Source of the DNA: Azophilus sp026709365
GTDB taxonomy: Bacteria; Pseudomonadota; Gammaproteobacteria; Pseudomonadales; Azotimanducaceae
Direction of reading: 5' to 3'
NCBI GenBank assembly: GCA_965200175.1
Contig: OZ241345.1
Span: forward strand, 2,480,001-2,544,000
Length of the DNA stretch: 64,000 nucleotides
Made by a program: the position numbers and the translations under genes. The notes beneath the pieces are model-generated. The model was not told where the DNA came from. It saw only the letters and a list, made by a program, of their open reading frames with translations, and made no database searches. Shown piece by piece: positions 42,726 through 50,898 of this stretch (position 1 is its first letter; each line of letters begins with the position of its first letter).

Positions 42726-43006
42726 CAGCCGCCAACCCCTACCCGGGGAACGGCGCTGCGCGGCGCGCAAGGGCGGGACGGCGCGCAAGGGCGGGACGCC
42801 GCGCCAGCGCGGGCCTCGGCGCGCATCGGCGGGCGTTGGCCTTTCGCTGGCGGAAAACGCCTAATAGACTGGCTGCGCCGTCTTTCGGAATCGGCGGCGT
42901 GGCGTTGCAGGGATGCGCCGGCGGCAACCTCCCAAGGCTGCATCATCGTGTCCATTGGCGGCAAGTGAAGCGTTGATGGGGCGGCAATGGCTGCCTAGGC
43001 GGGGCG
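42726..43006. repeat. Gap between yajC and secD with a perfect tandem repeat
   Basis: Two exact 18-bp copies of GCGCGCAAGGGCGGGACG lie at 42763-42780 and 42781-42798, followed by a degenerate GTTTCGC-like hairpin remnant (about 42838-42865). Such an insertion inside a normally compact operon is unusual. No gene is seen. Confidence 0.6.
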
Positions 43007-43342
43007 TTACCCTTCATCCAGAGATTTGAGGGTGCCCTTGGGCAGGGTGGCGCTGACGGCGCTCTTCTGCAGCCGCAGCTCGATCTTGGCGCCCACCTTG
43101 ACCTTGACGAAATCGTCCTCCACCTTGCTGACTTGGCCGACGACGCCGCCGGCGGTCACCACCTCATCGCCCTTGGCAAGGCCCGCCATCAGCGCTTGAT
43201 GCTCCTTGCGGCGCTTGCTCTGCGGGCGGATCAGGAGGAAGTAGAAGATCAGGACGAAGCCGCCGAGAAAGAGCAGATTGAGGTAGCCGGCGCTGCCGGC
43301 GCCCGCCTCCGCCGCATGGGCCGTGGTTTCAAACAGGTTCAT
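43007..43342 (-). CDS. yajC: Sec translocon accessory subunit YajC
   Basis: A 111-residue protein with one transmembrane segment (LNLLFLGGFVLIFYFLLI) followed by RPQSKRRKEHQALMAGLAKGDEVVTAGGVVGQV, the YajC signature. It belongs to the SecDF-YajC complex. Its start overlaps the end of tgt by 14 bp. Confidence 0.96.
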   Translation of the reverse strand: MNLFETTAHAAEAGAGSAGYLNLLFLGGFVLIFYFLLIRPQSKRRKEHQALMAGLAKGDEVVTAGGVVGQVSKVEDDFVKVKVGAKIELRLQKSAVSATLPKGTLKSLDEG

Positions 43343-44453
43343 CGTCTTGGGTCCAGTCGTTTTGCAGGCGCTTGATCAAGCCGAGCAATGTACCCGTTTC
43401 GATGGAGGCGCGCAATCGCGCCATCAGGCCGTGGTAGTAGTGCAGATTGTGGGCGGTCATCAGCATGGCGCCGAGCGGCTCGCGGCAGCGGTCAAGATGG
43501 TGCAGGTAGGCCCTTGAGTATCCGGTGCAGGCCGGGCAGGCGCACTCCGGATCCAAGGGTCGGTCGGCGTCCCGGTGGCGAGCGTTGCGGATGCGCACGA
43601 CGCCCCGGCTGGTGAACAGGTGGCCGTTGCGGGCGTTGCGCGTCGGCAGCACGCAATCGAACATGTCGATGCCCAGGGCCACGCCGAGCAGGAAGTCCTC
43701 CGGTGCGCCGACCCCCATCAGGTAGCGGGGCTTCCGCTCCGGCATCTGCGGCATGAGGCTCTCCAGCACCGCCTGCATCTCGGCCTTGGGCTCGCCGACC
43801 GACAAGCCGCCCACCGCGTAACCGTCGAAGCCGATGTCCGTCAGGCGGGCCAGGCTCTCGGCGCGCAGCCCGGTGTGCATGCCGCCTTGGACGATGCCGA
43901 ACAGCCGGCTTTGGCCCGCATCCAAGCGCTCCCAGAGGGCGCGGCTGCGTTGCGCCCAGCGAACCGAGCGTTCCATTGAGGCCCTCGCTTCGGCCTGGGT
44001 TGCCGGATAGTCCGTGCATTCATCGAGCACCATGACGATGTCGCTGCCGAAGCGCCGCTGCGCCTCAATGGCCCGCTCCGGGGTGAGGCGCACCTGGTCG
44101 CCGTTGATCGGCGAACGGAACAGCACGCCCTCATCGCCTATCCTGCGCATGCTCTTGAGGCTCCAGACTTGGAAGCCGCCGCTGTCGGTGAGGATCGCGC
44201 CCGGCCAGTTCATGAATCGGTGCAAGCCGCCCAAGCGCTCGATGCGCTCATCGCCGGGACGCAGCAGCAGGTGAAAGGTGTTGCCGAGCAGAATCCGCGT
44301 GCCCGCCGCCGCCAGCCCCTCCGGGGTCATCGCCTTGACCGAGCCGTAGGTGCCGCAGGGCATGAACGCCGGGGTGTCGATCACGCCGTGCGCCGTGGCC
44401 AGGCGCCCGCGGCGGGCGGCGCCGCATTGGGCGAGGACTTCAAGCATCGGCAA
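43329..44453 (-). CDS. tgt: Queuine tRNA-ribosyltransferase
   Basis: A 374-residue TIM-barrel enzyme exchanging guanine 34 for the queuosine precursor in tRNAs with GUN anticodons. It has the catalytic Asp in LTDSGGFQVWSL, the nucleophile region GVGAPEDFLLGVALGIDMFDCVLPTR, and the zinc site CACPACTGYSRAYLHHL. It overlaps queA by 14 bp. Confidence 0.96.
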   Translation of the reverse strand: MPMLEVLAQCGAARRGRLATAHGVIDTPAFMPCGTYGSVKAMTPEGLAAAGTRILLGNTFHLLLRPGDERIERLGGLHRFMNWPGAILTDSGGFQVWSLKSMRRIGDEGVLFRSPINGDQVRLTPERAIEAQRRFGSDIVMVLDECTDYPATQAEARASMERSVRWAQRSRALWERLDAGQSRLFGIVQGGMHTGLRAESLARLTDIGFDGYAVGGLSVGEPKAEMQAVLESLMPQMPERKPRYLMGVGAPEDFLLGVALGIDMFDCVLPTRNARNGHLFTSRGVVRIRNARHRDADRPLDPECACPACTGYSRAYLHHLDRCREPLGAMLMTAHNLHYYHGLMARLRASIETGTLLGLIKRLQNDWTQDDEPV

Positions 44454-45468
44454 ACCGCTCGGTGAACATGGCGTCGCCGTAGCTGAAGAAGCGGTAGCGG
44501 GCGGCCACCGCGGCGCGATAGGCGTCGAGCGCCCGCCGCTGGCCGGCGAAGGCGCAGACCAGCATCAGCAGGGTCGATTCCGGCAGGTGGAAGTTGGTGA
44601 GCAGGGCATCCACCGCCCGGAAGCGAAACCCCGGCTTGATGAACAGCCGGGTCTCCCCGCAGCCCGCCCGGAGGCCCCCCGGCTCGGCAGCGGCGGTCTC
44701 CAACGCCCGCACCACGGTGGTGCCCACCGCGACGATTCGGCCGGGGCCTGCCGATACGGCGCGGATCCGCTGTGCCGCCGCAACGGAAATCTCGTAGCGC
44801 TCGGCATGCATTTGGTGGCTGTTGAGGTCGTCGCCCCGCATCGGCGCAAAGGTGCCCGCACCCACGTGCAGCGTGACTTCCACGATGCCCGCCACGCGCC
44901 CGCGCACGGCCCGGAGCAGGCGCTCCGAAAAGTGCAGGCCGGCGGTCGGCGCCGCCACCGCGCCGGGCGCGCTGGCGAAGAGGGTTTGGTAGCGGGCTTC
45001 GTCGTCGGCTTCGGCGGCGCGGTCAATGTAGGGCGGCAGCGGCGTGCTGCCGTGCCGTTGCAGGAAGTCCGCCACCGGGCTTGGGAAGCGCAGCCGGTGG
45101 AACTCGCCCGCCCGCGCCAGCACTTCCAGACGCTCCCCGCCCACCGACAGCGTGCGCCCCGCCTTCAGGGGCTTGCTGGCCCGCGCCTGGCACAGGGCGA
45201 TGCGATCCTGCTCAATGCGCTCCAAGAGCAGTTCAACCGCCCCGCCGCTGTCCTTCGAGCCGCGCAAGCGGGCCGGGACGACCTTGGTGTTGTTCACCAC
45301 CACGAGGTCGTCCGGATTGAGCAGCGCCGGCCAGTCCGCCACCATCCGATGCGTCACCCCATCCCGGCGCAGCTGCAGCAGCCGCGCCCGGTCACGCTCC
45401 GCCAGCGGCCTTTGGGCGATCAGTTCGGCAGGCAGGTCGTAGGCGAAGTCCGACTTCAGCATGGGCAT
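44440..45468 (-). CDS. queA: S-adenosylmethionine:tRNA ribosyltransferase-isomerase QueA
   Basis: A 342-residue enzyme that adds epoxycyclopentanediol to 7-aminomethyl-7-deazaguanine in tRNA. Signature segments are SDFAYDLPAELIAQRPL at the start, NNTKVVPARLRGSKDSGG, and TLHVGAGTFAPMRGDDLNSHQMHAE. ATG 45468 or ATG 45462 are both possible; the frame continues to 45513 without family match. First gene of the operon with tgt, yajC, secD and secF. Confidence 0.95.
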   Translation of the reverse strand: MPMLKSDFAYDLPAELIAQRPLAERDRARLLQLRRDGVTHRMVADWPALLNPDDLVVVNNTKVVPARLRGSKDSGGAVELLLERIEQDRIALCQARASKPLKAGRTLSVGGERLEVLARAGEFHRLRFPSPVADFLQRHGSTPLPPYIDRAAEADDEARYQTLFASAPGAVAAPTAGLHFSERLLRAVRGRVAGIVEVTLHVGAGTFAPMRGDDLNSHQMHAERYEISVAAAQRIRAVSAGPGRIVAVGTTVVRALETAAAEPGGLRAGCGETRLFIKPGFRFRAVDALLTNFHLPESTLLMLVCAFAGQRRALDAYRAAVAARYRFFSYGDAMFTERFADA

Positions 45469-45631
45469 TGCAGGGAGCTGGCGAGCAGCGGGCGGCCAAT
45501 CGGGGATTGTCATTGGGCCGCCATCTTACGCCGGTTGCGGGCCGTCCCCAAGGCGGAGCGATCCCAAATTGCTGAGGACAAAGGTTGCCGCTTTATGTTG
45601 TTCGCAACGCGGTTGGCGTATAGTCGGAATC

Positions 45632-47086
45632 GTGTTGTTCATTGAGACATCAACATCCAAGAAGCCGTTGCCTGAACGTCACTTGTTCAGGAGGCTGCCG
45701 GGCGCGTCCAGAGGCGTTTCCTTTTGGGCGCTGGCCAGTGCCGCGGTTGCCGGCTTGCTCCTTCTCGGCGCTTGTCAGCAGGAACGGGCGGACGAAGGCT
45801 ACGATGTCGTCGTCATCGGCGGCGGGCTCATGGGAAGCAGCGCGGCATGGCAACTCGCGAAGGCGGGACAGCGCGTGCTGCTGCTCGAAAAACAGGCCGC
45901 CGAGTACACCGAAGGGTCGAGCCTGGGCGAGGCGAGAATCGCCCGCAGCCTAGGCGGCACGGGCGATATCTGGTCGTACCTGCACAACCGGACCGTGGCG
46001 GGGGTTGAGGAGTTGATTGGGTTTTTGAACCGTCATGAACCCGGCCACTCGATGAGCGACATCTACGCAACCTCACCCGTCAGCTACGTTCGCCATCACA
46101 GCCAAGCCGCTTGGATCGAGCGCATTCGGCACAATCAAGTTGACCGCTACGAGTATGCCGGCACGCCCGCGGAGGCCGAAGCGTTGTTCAATCTCAAAAT
46201 GCCGCCGGACACCATCATGTGGCGGGAGTACAAGCCGCATTCGGGGACGATAAACCCGCAAGCGCTGATTGCCCATTTGCACAAGGCGGTCGCGCTCCTG
46301 CAGGGGACTGTGCGATACCGCAATCGGGTTGACGAGCTGTCGAGGGAGGGCGCCGGCTACAGCCTGCTGGTGACGGACACCCAAACCGGGCAAAGCCGAC
46401 GCCTGAGCGCGGGCAAGGTGGTCAGCGCCGCCGGCCCCTACACTGGCCGTCTGCTGGAGCGCACAGCCCCCTATTTCGATTCGCTCATCAACCCGCAGCG
46501 GGTGTTTCTGGCTTTCTTCGCGATCCAGCCGGATGTCCTGCATTCCTGGGCGGCGGCGGACAAACAGCGCTTTAGGGACCTCTACCCCGCCATCAACAGC
46601 ACCAACCCAACCCGACAAGGCAGCTTTTTCACCATGCTCGAGGGGCAGACGCCGCAAGGCTCGCCGATCATCAAGATCGGCGGGCACTTCCAGCGCTCCG
46701 ACATCAGCGACCTGGATTCCGTATGGCAGGAGGAGCTCACGGATGCGGAGATTGAGTGGAGCCGGGAGAGCACGGCGAGGCATTTGAGCTTGCTCGATCT
46801 GGGGATCGGCGAAGAGGACTTGAACTATGTGAGCGGCTATTCCTGCGTCTATTCCCTGACCGCAACCGAGTTTCCCTACGTCACCCCGGTGCGGAACGAT
46901 CTTGGGGAGCCCGATCCGAATCTTGTGGTGGTTGCCGGCCTGTCCGGGGTCGGCGCCAAGGGCGCCTTGGCATACGGGCTGATCGCCGCCAATCTGCTGC
47001 TTGGGGAAGACGATCCAGACCCGCTCTACCAAAAGGCCAAGGCGGCGTTTGGCTACGAGCGCCTAGTTTCCGACCTGTCGCCTTGA
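45632..47086 (+). CDS. FAD-dependent oxidoreductase (sarcosine/N-methyltryptophan oxidase-like), lipoprotein
   Basis: A 484-residue DAO-family flavoprotein. The FAD motif YDVVVIGGGLMGSSAAWQLAKAGQRVLLLEK begins near residue 57, followed by SSLGEARIARS, which resembles the 'ssHG.tRi.R' region where monomeric sarcosine oxidases bind FAD covalently. The C-terminus has VVVAGLSGVGAKGALAYG. Ahead of the FAD domain lies a hydrophobic stretch ending LLLLGACQQE, a lipobox, so the enzyme is probably a membrane-anchored exported lipoprotein. That is unusual for a family that is mostly cytoplasmic. The start GTG 45632 is the best in-frame choice. Substrate unknown. Confidence 0.85.
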   Translation: MLFIETSTSKKPLPERHLFRRLPGASRGVSFWALASAAVAGLLLLGACQQERADEGYDVVVIGGGLMGSSAAWQLAKAGQRVLLLEKQAAEYTEGSSLGEARIARSLGGTGDIWSYLHNRTVAGVEELIGFLNRHEPGHSMSDIYATSPVSYVRHHSQAAWIERIRHNQVDRYEYAGTPAEAEALFNLKMPPDTIMWREYKPHSGTINPQALIAHLHKAVALLQGTVRYRNRVDELSREGAGYSLLVTDTQTGQSRRLSAGKVVSAAGPYTGRLLERTAPYFDSLINPQRVFLAFFAIQPDVLHSWAAADKQRFRDLYPAINSTNPTRQGSFFTMLEGQTPQGSPIIKIGGHFQRSDISDLDSVWQEELTDAEIEWSRESTARHLSLLDLGIGEEDLNYVSGYSCVYSLTATEFPYVTPVRNDLGEPDPNLVVVAGLSGVGAKGALAYGLIAANLLLGEDDPDPLYQKAKAAFGYERLVSDLSP

Positions 47087-47207
47087 CAGCCAGGACCAAG
47101 GGAGGCTGAGCGCCAGTGTGCGTGTTGTGTGTGTGCGGGCTCAGAAACCTTTCGGAACTTCCTCCCCGGGGCCTGGGCCCATGAACTGACTGGACGGGGA
47201 GGGTGGC

Positions 47208-47325
47208 GCCGGGCCATGAACGGAGGGAGCCGTAGGCGACCGGAGTTCATGGCCCGGCGGCGCGCGCTGACGCGCGCCGCCGGCTCAGGCATGCTTGGTT
47301 CACCCACTGAACAAGGAGCCTGAGC
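47208..47325 (+). promoter_or_regulatory. Structured leader of the transposase, with sequestered ribosome site
   Basis: Three perfect inverted repeats follow one another: 14-bp arms (47208-47221 with 47245-47258), 11-bp arms with a 4-base loop (47256-47266 with 47271-47281), and GCTCAGGC/GCCTGAGC (47283-47290 with 47318-47325). The last stem directly abuts the ATG at 47326 and takes up part of the AAGGAG ribosome site. In RNA this should limit transposase translation. Confidence 0.6.
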
Positions 47326-48348
47326 ATGAAACTGTTGCACGCCTGCCCACCTTCCTGCAAGCGCCTGCGCATCGACGCCGACACGGCGGGAGCCGCCGAG
47401 GAGCGCCTGCGCGCCCTCGAACTCATCGACCGGATGGTCGCCAAGGGCATGCGCCGCGGCGACGCCCTGCGGACCGTCGGCCTGGCCAAAAGCACCTACT
47501 ACGACTGGCGCAGGGCCTTCCGGCGCGGCGGCGCCCGGGCGCTCAAGCCCAGCAGCGCCCGCCCCCGCACCGTCCGCCGCCGCCAGTGGAAGGACGCCGA
47601 CGACCGGGCCGTGCTCAAGCTGCGCCGGGACCACCCCTACATGGGCAAGGCCAAGCTCCAGGCCATGCTGGCCAGGGACGGCGTCCGCCTGTCCGTGTCC
47701 ACGGTCGGGCGCATCCTCTCCAGGGCCATCGCCGACGGGCGCATCAAGCCCGCGTCCCTCTGCGAGGGGCGCCTCAAGCCCAAGCGCCGCCGAAGCTTCG
47801 ACGGCGCCTGGGCGAGCCGGTGGAAGTACGGCGACAGGGCCAGGGCCCCCGGCGAGATGCTCCAGATCGACCACATGACCTACAGCCGCGACGGCCGCGC
47901 CCTCAAGGAGTTCCGCGCCGTCTGCCCCGTCACCAAGTTCATGGCCGCCCGCGTCTTCTCCCGCGCCACCGCCGGCAACGCCAAGCGCTTCCTGGAGGCC
48001 GCGCTCGAGGCCATGCCGTTCCCCGTCCGATCCATCCAGGTCGACGGCGGCAGCGAGTTCATGGCCGACTTCGAGCGCGCCTGCCAGGCCATGGGCATCC
48101 CCCTGCACGTCCTGCCGCCAAGAAGGCCCCAGTGGAGACGTCGGCCCGCCCAAGGGCGGGGCGTCGAGCGCGCCAACCGGTCCGCCCGGATCGAGTTCTG
48201 GAACCTCTACGACGGCCCCCTAACCGTCGCCGACGTCGCCCCAAGGCTTGCCCGGCACGAGTTCTTCCACAACTACCGGCGGCCGCATGGGGCGCTGGAT
48301 TGCCGAACCCCGAACGAGTACCTTGTCGAGATCGAGGATGCTGCCTGA
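47326..48348 (+). CDS. IS481-family DDE transposase
   Basis: A 340-residue integrase-core transposase. An N-terminal helix-turn-helix (ALELIDRMVAKGMRRGDALRTVGLAKSTYYDWRR) precedes the RNase-H-fold domain with the catalytic residues in LQIDHMTY (first Asp), IQVDGGSEF (second Asp) and VERANRSARIEFW (Glu). The stretch LPPRRPQWRRRPAQGRGVERANR is longer and more basic than the usual 'PP..PQ.NG.VER' of the family; an insertion of about eight residues is likely and may affect activity. The start ATG 47326 is immediately after the structured leader. Confidence 0.85.
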   Translation: MKLLHACPPSCKRLRIDADTAGAAEERLRALELIDRMVAKGMRRGDALRTVGLAKSTYYDWRRAFRRGGARALKPSSARPRTVRRRQWKDADDRAVLKLRRDHPYMGKAKLQAMLARDGVRLSVSTVGRILSRAIADGRIKPASLCEGRLKPKRRRSFDGAWASRWKYGDRARAPGEMLQIDHMTYSRDGRALKEFRAVCPVTKFMAARVFSRATAGNAKRFLEAALEAMPFPVRSIQVDGGSEFMADFERACQAMGIPLHVLPPRRPQWRRRPAQGRGVERANRSARIEFWNLYDGPLTVADVAPRLARHEFFHNYRRPHGALDCRTPNEYLVEIEDAA

Positions 48349-48375
48349 TCCAGCGGGCAAAAAGTTCCGAAAGGT

Positions 48376-48386
48376 CCTGAACCGGC
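48376..48386 (+). repeat. Left 11-bp target-site duplication of the nested transposon
   Basis: CCTGAACCGGC occurs here and again at 50480-50490, directly flanking the terminal inverted repeats of the nested transposon. The match is exact. Confidence 0.85.
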
Positions 48387-50479
48387 AATGGCCATCTCAA
48401 AGTCGCCCGCAACCCGTTGGTTGAACTGGGGAAAGCGCGGGTCTGGACATTTCGCCGGGCTTGAGGCATTTTGGGGCCGTGTTTTCGGCGGGGTGGCCCT
48501 GATGGGCGATGCGGCGTTGGCGCTGGGTTTTCCGCTGTCGGAACTGGCGGTTCTTCCGGTTGGCGACGGGGCGGAGCGCTCGGAGTGGGACCGGGTGATG
48601 GACGAAGGGCACTACCTGGGGTTCCGCGGCATGTTCGGCGGCGGCCTTCGTCATGTCGCGGCGGGGCCGGACGGGGAGTGGCTTGCGCTTCTCGGGTGGT
48701 GCGCGGGAGCCTTCAAGGTGGGGGTCCGCGACCGGTGGATCGGCTGGGCGCGGGAGCAGCAGTGGCGGCGCCTGCCGCTGGTGGCGAACAACTGCCGCTT
48801 CCTGGTGCTGCCCCGGGGCCGCGTTCCGAACCTGGCCTCGCGGGCGCTGTCGCTGTCGGCGCGCCGGCTGTCGGCTGACATGGAGGTGCGCTTCGGCCGT
48901 CCCGTGCTTTTGGCGGAGACCTTCGTGGACCCGGAGCGGTTCAAGGGAAGCTGCTACCTCGGGGCGGGCTGGACGCCGTTGGGGCGGACCCGGGGCTACG
49001 CCCGCGCCCGGAGCGGCTGGACGGAGCACGGCCGCCCGAAGGAGGTCCTGGTGCGCCCGCTGTCGCCGAACGCGAGGGCGGACCTCTCGGGGCTCGACGA
49101 GCCGGCGTCCTGGGGCGTGGGGCGCGGCGAGCCCGCGCCGCCGCCGCCCGGACGGCTGCGCAGCCTGTTCGACCACCTGCGGCAGGTGCCGGAGTTCCGC
49201 AAGGCGCGCGGGGTGCGGCACTCGCTGGGAACGGCCCTCGCGATCGCGGCGGCGGCGAAGCTGGCGGGCGCGCGGGGGCCGACCGCCATCGCGGAGTTCG
49301 GCCAGCGGCTCGGCCAGCGCCAGCTGGCGGCGGTGCGGGCGTTCCGGAGCCCGTCGACGGGGCGGCTCTCGGCGCCCTCCCGGGCGACCATGCACCGCCT
49401 GCTTTCGGCGGTGGACCCGGACGCGCTCGACGAGGCCGTGCGCGACTTCACGGCGGCGCGCCAGCCCCCCGCGGGGCGCTGGCGCTCGACGGCAAGTCCG
49501 CGCCGCTGAACCGGCCGGGCGGGCCGGACGACGGGCGCATGCTGGTGGCCGCCGTGGCGCACGGGTCGGGACTTGTCCTGGGCCAGACCGCCTCGGACAG
49601 CGCGGGCGGGGAGATAATCGGCGCCCGCCGCCTGATCGGGGACCTCGACGTGGCGGGGCGGGTGCTGACGCTCGACGCGCTGCACAGCTGCCCCAGGACC
49701 GCGCGGCGGATCATCGAGGGCGGCGGCGACCACGTCATGCCCGTCAAGGGCAACCGGCCGGACCTGCTCAACGACCTCAAGGCGTTCGACGCGGCCTTCG
49801 ACGGCGCACCGACCTGCCGGACGATCGACAAGGGGCACGGGCGCATCGACGAGCGCGAATGCGCCCTCGTCGCGCTCGACGGCTGCGCCCCCGGCACGGC
49901 TCCCCTGCCGGGACGCCGCCAAGCGTTCCGCATCACCCGGCGCCGCACCGTCGTCAAGTCCGGCAGGACGGGCGGGGAGACCGCCTACGGCCTCACCTCG
50001 CTGCCGCCCGAGCGGGCCGGCCCCACCGAGGTGCTCGCCCTCAACCGCGGCCACTGGGAGATCGAAACGCGCCTCCACTGCGTCCGCGACGTCGCCTACG
50101 ACGAGGACCGCTCCCGGGTACGCTGCGGACGGCTGCCCCGAAACCTCGCCTGCCTGTCCAACGCCGCCATCTCCATCGTGCGCCTGCGCGGACGCTTCAA
50201 CGGGCAGCCCCAAGCCCACCGCCACTACGCCGCCCGCGAGCGGGAGGCGCTGCGCGAGGTGCTCGCCGTCCACTGACCAGGGCCGCAGGGCCATCGAGCG
50301 CCGCGCCGCGCCGCCGGCCACCCGGAAAACCCGTTGCGCAAGCGGCGCAAAACCACCCAAACGACGCATCGGACGCCGCCGGCCAGGGCGCCCATGCCCT
50401 CGCTTGGCTGGAAGGAAACAAAGGGACATCGTCCCCAATCCCCAAGGTGCCAGCACAACGCGACTTTGAGATGGCCATT
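48387..50479 (+). mobile_element. Nested transposon with DruA-fused ISAs1-type transposase
   Basis: A 2093-bp element with perfect 20-bp terminal inverted repeats AATGGCCATCTCAAAGTCGC (48387-48406 and, reversed, 50460-50479) and exact 11-bp target duplications on both sides. It sits in the right terminal repeat of the IS481-like element. The transposase start codon lies inside the left terminal repeat. A flank of about 200 bp between the transposase stop and the right end is gene-free. Confidence 0.85.
48388..50276 (+). pseudogene. DUF4338 (DruA-like)-ISAs1 transposase fusion, frameshifted
   Basis: Frame 1 (48388-49509, 373 codons) begins MAISKSPATRWLNWG. Residues about 45-240 match the DUF4338/DruA domain: DEGHYLGFRGMFGGGLRHVA, RDRWIGWAREQQWRRLPLVANNCRFLVLP, NLASRALSLS, LAETFVDPERFKGSCYLGAGW. 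Residues about 265-365 match the ISAs1 N-terminal region (LFDHLRQVPEFRKARGVRHSLG). A shift near the C6 run at 49465-49470 moves the DDE core to the frame that is open to 50276, reading LALDGKSAPLNR, LDALHSCPRTA and VMPVKGNRPDL. The shift is -1; it could be mutation or programmed slippage. Confidence 0.8.
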
Positions 50480-50490
50480 CCTGAACCGGC
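50480..50490 (+). repeat. Right 11-bp target-site duplication of the nested transposon
   Basis: CCTGAACCGGC, identical to 48376-48386, directly after the right terminal inverted repeat. Confidence 0.85.
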
Positions 50491-50539
50491 ACAGTGTGTG
50501 GCCCCACCGGCTTGAGATTGCTAAGATTGCCCGCCCGAC

Positions 50540-50626
50540 GCCTGGGTGGCGAAATCGGTAGACGCGCCAGACTCAAAATCTGGTTTGGGCAACCAAGTGA
50601 GAGTTCGAGTCTCTCCCCAGGCACCA
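50540..50626 (+). tRNA. tRNA-Leu (anticodon CAA)
   Basis: An 87-base class II tRNA including an encoded CCA. The acceptor stem pairs GCCTGGG (50540-50546) with CCCAGGC (50616-50622). The anticodon arm is CCAGA-CTCAAAA-TCTGG, giving anticodon CAA for UUG codons. A variable arm TTGGGCAACCAA and the T-arm GAGAGTTCGAGTCTCTC are present. It lies 47 bp past the outer IS end. Confidence 0.93.
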
Positions 50627-50681
50627 ACAACCCGAACAAAACCGTCTGGCGCTACGCGCGTCCGTCGGCTCCGCCGACGGG

Positions 50682-50745
50682 GACTCAAAATCTGGTTTGG
50701 GCAACCAAGCGAGAGTTCGAGTCTCTCCCCAGGCACCAACAACCC
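50682..50745 (+). repeat. Duplicated 3' half of the tRNA-Leu (att-like remnant)
   Basis: 64 bp that repeat 50570-50633 with one mismatch, covering the anticodon loop to the CCA end and a few flanking bases. The 5' half of the tRNA is missing. A perfect CCGTCGGC-TCC-GCCGACGG hairpin lies just before it. Duplication of a tRNA 3' half is what site-specific integration or excision of a mobile element leaves behind. Confidence 0.75.
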
Positions 50746-50898
50746 AGCCCGACAATTCCATCTTGGCGCTGCGCCGAGCAGGCGGGCATCGCGTACTTCC
50801 AAGGAACAAAATCCAATTCCCGCAGTGGAAGGGGCGTTCCATGCGCCCTTCAGGGTTCGCGTCATCGCGGCCCTTGGTGAAACATTCGGGCTGACGGG

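Larger units (their letters stand above)
47132..50493 (+). mobile_element. IS481-like element interrupted by a nested transposon
   Basis: The left end reads TGTGCGGGCTCAGAAACC then TTTCGGAACTT. The right end, split by the nested element, reads in reverse complement TGTGCCGGTTCAGGACC then TTTCGGAACTT (48364-48386 plus 50491-50493). These 5'-TGT ends and the DDE gene inside (47326-48348) indicate an IS481-type insertion sequence of about 1.26 kb before interruption. No clear target duplication was found. The exact outer boundary is uncertain by a few bases. Confidence 0.65.

Noticed and set aside
48653..50515. A 620-codon plus-strand frame and a 547-codon minus-strand frame (48996-50639) over the nested transposon
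   Set aside because: Both are low-complexity Arg/Ala/Pro translations; the real transposase is read in two other frames with clear domains.
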